From Kroppenstedtia eburnea (lineage in GTDB: Bacteria > Bacillota > Bacilli > Thermoactinomycetales > DSM-45169), in assembly GCF_013282215.1 (NCBI RefSeq), contig NZ_CP048103.1, positions 1,426,001 to 1,490,000 on the forward strand: a stretch of 64,000 nt of DNA, in the 5' to 3' direction. Position numbers and translations under genes: made by a program. The notes under the pieces are model-generated. The model saw only the letters and a list, made by a program, of their open reading frames with translations, made no database searches and was not told the origin of the DNA. Positions 62,029-64,000 of this stretch are shown in pieces. The stretch's first letter is position 1, and every line of letters starts with the position of its first letter.

Positions 62029-63147
62029 ATGATGAAACCCCGGATCAATGTACGTACCAAAAATGCCACCATCCAGTTGGCTGAGCCGTCGAATAAAAAG
62101 AGGGAGACCGATGGGGAGAATCGGCAGACCGGGGGACGGGATTCCCGACGAAGGGGCGGGGGGGGATCCCAGTCACCGGGGGAGAGGCCGCCGGGGTGGA
62201 AACGACCGTTGGTGTGGGCGCTCCGGGAAGTGGAGGAAGGGGACGCGATCGGTTGGGGGAGCCCTTATTCCGGGCGCAGGCCGGGAAAGGGAGGGAAGGA
62301 TAAGCGGATCCGATCGGTGCTGGTTTCTGTGTCGGGAGCGGTGCTGTTGGGAACTTTGATGGGGGGGCTGATCATGAATCTCTTCTTTTCGGAGGAGCCG
62401 GATCTTTCCACCCGGAGCATCGATTCCCACCTGAGACGGGCCCCCGTTGAAGCAGAACAGTCCAAATCCCGGGTCGGAGGGGAAAAGCAAGAGTCAAAGA
62501 AAAAACCATCCCCAAAATCCTTGCAGTTGCCCGTACTCCAAGCCGTACTGGTCCAGGGTGGCAATTTCAAAGAAAGGACAGGGGCTTTGGAGACCGTCCG
62601 GAAATACCGATCCGAGGGATGGGCCGCGGTCACGACGGAAGATCCGCCGTACCGGATCTATCGCGGGGTGGGTTTGAACCAAGAGGGTTCCCGCAAGCTG
62701 ACAGACGTATTGGAGGAAAGGGACGCCAAAACCTATGCAAAAGCGGTTCGGTTCGGGGATGACTCCATCCCTCTCTCCTCCATTCCGGACAAGAAAGGGA
62801 AGAATCTCATCACTTGGTTGAATCACGGGCATCAGGTGTTCCGGGTGTTGGGAGAAAAGACTGCAGAGGGGCTGGCACCGGGGAAAAAGGAAGTTTCCCT
62901 TGAACCGGTCTGGAGTGAGGTCCTCCAACATTATAATAAGCTGGTACAGACAGCTCCTCAACTTGAAAAGGGGATCCCGGCTAAAGCCAAGCCTCAGCTG
63001 GTCCAGATGGTACGGGCGATGGATCAAGTGGTGCAAAGCGGGCAAACCAACCCGAAGCAGCCGGAAAACGCCATGTTGTGGCAAATGCAGGAAGGACTGA
63101 TCCGATATGCACTGGCTTATGAAAAATTTGTGGAGGCTTTACGTTAA
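62029..63147 (+). CDS. spoIIB: SpoIIB-like SPOR domain sporulation protein
   Basis: 372 aa. A basic, disordered cytoplasmic N-terminus (1-105) precedes one transmembrane helix (about 106-126, VLVSVSGAVLLGTLMGGLIM), then a linker and a SPOR-like domain (about 168-245, LQAVLVQGGNFKERTGALETVRKYRSEGWAAVT). The rest is helical. B. subtilis SpoIIB has this layout and localises early to the sporulation septum. AAGGAGAC precedes ATGATG at 62029. Gene order comC-spoIIB-maf supports the name. Confidence 0.85.
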   Translation: MMKPRINVRTKNATIQLAEPSNKKRETDGENRQTGGRDSRRRGGGGSQSPGERPPGWKRPLVWALREVEEGDAIGWGSPYSGRRPGKGGKDKRIRSVLVSVSGAVLLGTLMGGLIMNLFFSEEPDLSTRSIDSHLRRAPVEAEQSKSRVGGEKQESKKKPSPKSLQLPVLQAVLVQGGNFKERTGALETVRKYRSEGWAAVTTEDPPYRIYRGVGLNQEGSRKLTDVLEERDAKTYAKAVRFGDDSIPLSSIPDKKGKNLITWLNHGHQVFRVLGEKTAEGLAPGKKEVSLEPVWSEVLQHYNKLVQTAPQLEKGIPAKAKPQLVQMVRAMDQVVQSGQTNPKQPENAMLWQMQEGLIRYALAYEKFVEALR

Positions 63148-63511
63148 CAGGGGATTCTTTCTTGTTCCCCTCCGTTGATTTTGCTAAACTGAACATGTAT
63201 CTGAGCTTTTTTGCGATCCTGTCTGTCCGGATTCGGGACGGCCGGCCGGGACTCCCCGTCGGTGACCACGCAGGGTCGATTTTCTTCGTTTGTAACTTTT
63301 TGCATATATTATCAGACACGCTCAATCCAGATGGAACAGGTTCGCCGCTTACTGACTTCCTTCAGACCAGAGCCTGTTTACAATGTGAGAGGGTGGTTTT
63401 GTGGGGTTTTCACCACTTCTGTCACCCTCACCTCACAGAGATCGTTGTCCGGATATAATATATGGAAAATCATCCATTGAAACATGGCAGTCATGAAGGA
63501 GGTCGGGGCCC
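63148..63511. other. spoIIB-maf intergenic region
   Basis: About 360 nt. A TATAAT-like -10 lies near 63456 (GGATATAATATATGG) without a clear -35. No gene supported. Confidence 0.4.
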
Positions 63512-64000
63512 ATGCAGCCGGAACTCGTACTCGCCTCCGGTTCCCCGCGGCGAAAAGATCTTCTCGAAATGATGGGTCTCTCCTTTTCGGTTCACCCCAG
63601 TTCCGTGACGGAGGAAGTTCCGGGAGATCCGGCGCCGGGGGAACTGGTGGAGATCCTTGCCGCTAAAAAAGCGCTGGCAGTGGCTCATACAAAAAAACAG
63701 GCATTGGTGATCGGATCGGATACAGTCGTGGCCCTGGGCGATGAGATCCTCGGCAAGCCGAAGGATGAGGAAGAGGCTTGTCGCACCCTGCAACGCCTTC
63801 AAGGGCAGTCCCACCAGGTCTATTCCGGGATTGCTCTGGTGAAGGTGGACAGCGGCAAGGTGTCCCATCGTCTGATCAAACACCGGGTGACGGAAGTGAT
63901 GATTCGAAACATGGGCTTGGAGGAGATCCAATGGTATGTTTCCACCGGGGAGCCGATGGACAAAGCGGGGGCGTACGGGATCCAGGGCATCGGTTCGCTC
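63512..64000 (+). CDS. maf: Maf, nucleoside triphosphate pyrophosphatase (partial)
   Basis: First 163 residues; the frame runs off the window. Maf hydrolyses dTTP, UTP or modified nucleotides and affects septation in Bacillus. LASGSPRRKDLLEMMGL is the N-terminal nucleotide-binding motif, then AAKKALAV, GSDTVVALGDEILGKPKDEEEA, VYSGIALV and the final DKAGAYGIQGIGS. AAGGAGG precedes the ATG. Confidence 0.95.
   Translation, partial: MQPELVLASGSPRRKDLLEMMGLSFSVHPSSVTEEVPGDPAPGELVEILAAKKALAVAHTKKQALVIGSDTVVALGDEILGKPKDEEEACRTLQRLQGQSHQVYSGIALVKVDSGKVSHRLIKHRVTEVMIRNMGLEEIQWYVSTGEPMDKAGAYGIQGIGSL

Overview
The window is one chromosomal segment of an endospore-forming Bacillales bacterium. GC content is fairly high, TTG and GTG starts are frequent, and the proteins read like Thermoactinomycetaceae (Kroppenstedtia/Planifilum type), although the family assignment is inference. 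Gene order follows the Bacillus subtilis sdhAB - gerE - ysmB - murI - gerM - rph - rdgB - ysnB - tig - clpX - lonB - lonA - ysxC - hemAXCDBL - spoVID - ysxE - valS - folC - comC - spoIIB - maf region almost gene for gene. Several lineage-specific blocks are inserted into that backbone.

Layout. 1-1.6 kb: end of sdhA and sdhB. 1.6-8.2 kb, minus strand: a DUF1002 secreted protein, a class B penicillin-binding protein, class I fumarase, a zinc-ribbon protein and an HEXXH protein. 8.2-10 kb: a disturbed gerE locus. A 165-bp piece of gerE is duplicated around a 0.9-kb insert that encodes a stand-alone DnaA domain I protein. The intact gerE has a textbook sigma-K promoter. 10-16.4 kb: arylamine N-acetyltransferase, MarR regulator, murI, gerM, rph, rdgB and ysnB. 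16.4-16.83 kb: a tRNA-Arg(UCU) gene split in its anticodon by a 304-nt group I intron. 17-27.6 kb: tig, clpP, clpX, a FemAB-type transferase with an alanine-racemase-like partner, lonB (likely forespore promoter), lonA and ysxC. 27.9-36.1 kb: insertions comprising ddl, two membrane proteins, a two-component system and a nitrate/sulfonate-type ABC importer. 36.2-43.8 kb: the heme operon hemA-X-C-D-B-(unknown)-L, whose HemD carries a worn-out methyltransferase domain. 44-46.5 kb: spoVID and ysxE. 47.5-53.3 kb: T-box-controlled valS, folC and murC. 53.4-61.2 kb: a second insertion block with a GNAT, a SCO1-like protein, EcsBA and two tandem squalene-hopene/sporulenol cyclases. 61.3-64 kb: comC, spoIIB and a partial maf.

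Four copies (A-D) and two partial ends of a small dispersed repeat with inverted termini sit between genes. The functional themes are sporulation (gerE, gerM, lonB, spoVID, ysxE, spoIIB, possibly sqhC), protein quality control (tig, clpPX, lonAB), tetrapyrrole synthesis and cell-wall synthesis. The most striking observations are the tRNA group I intron and the DnaA domain I protein inside a duplicated gerE. All promoter, terminator and RNA-fold calls were made by eye.
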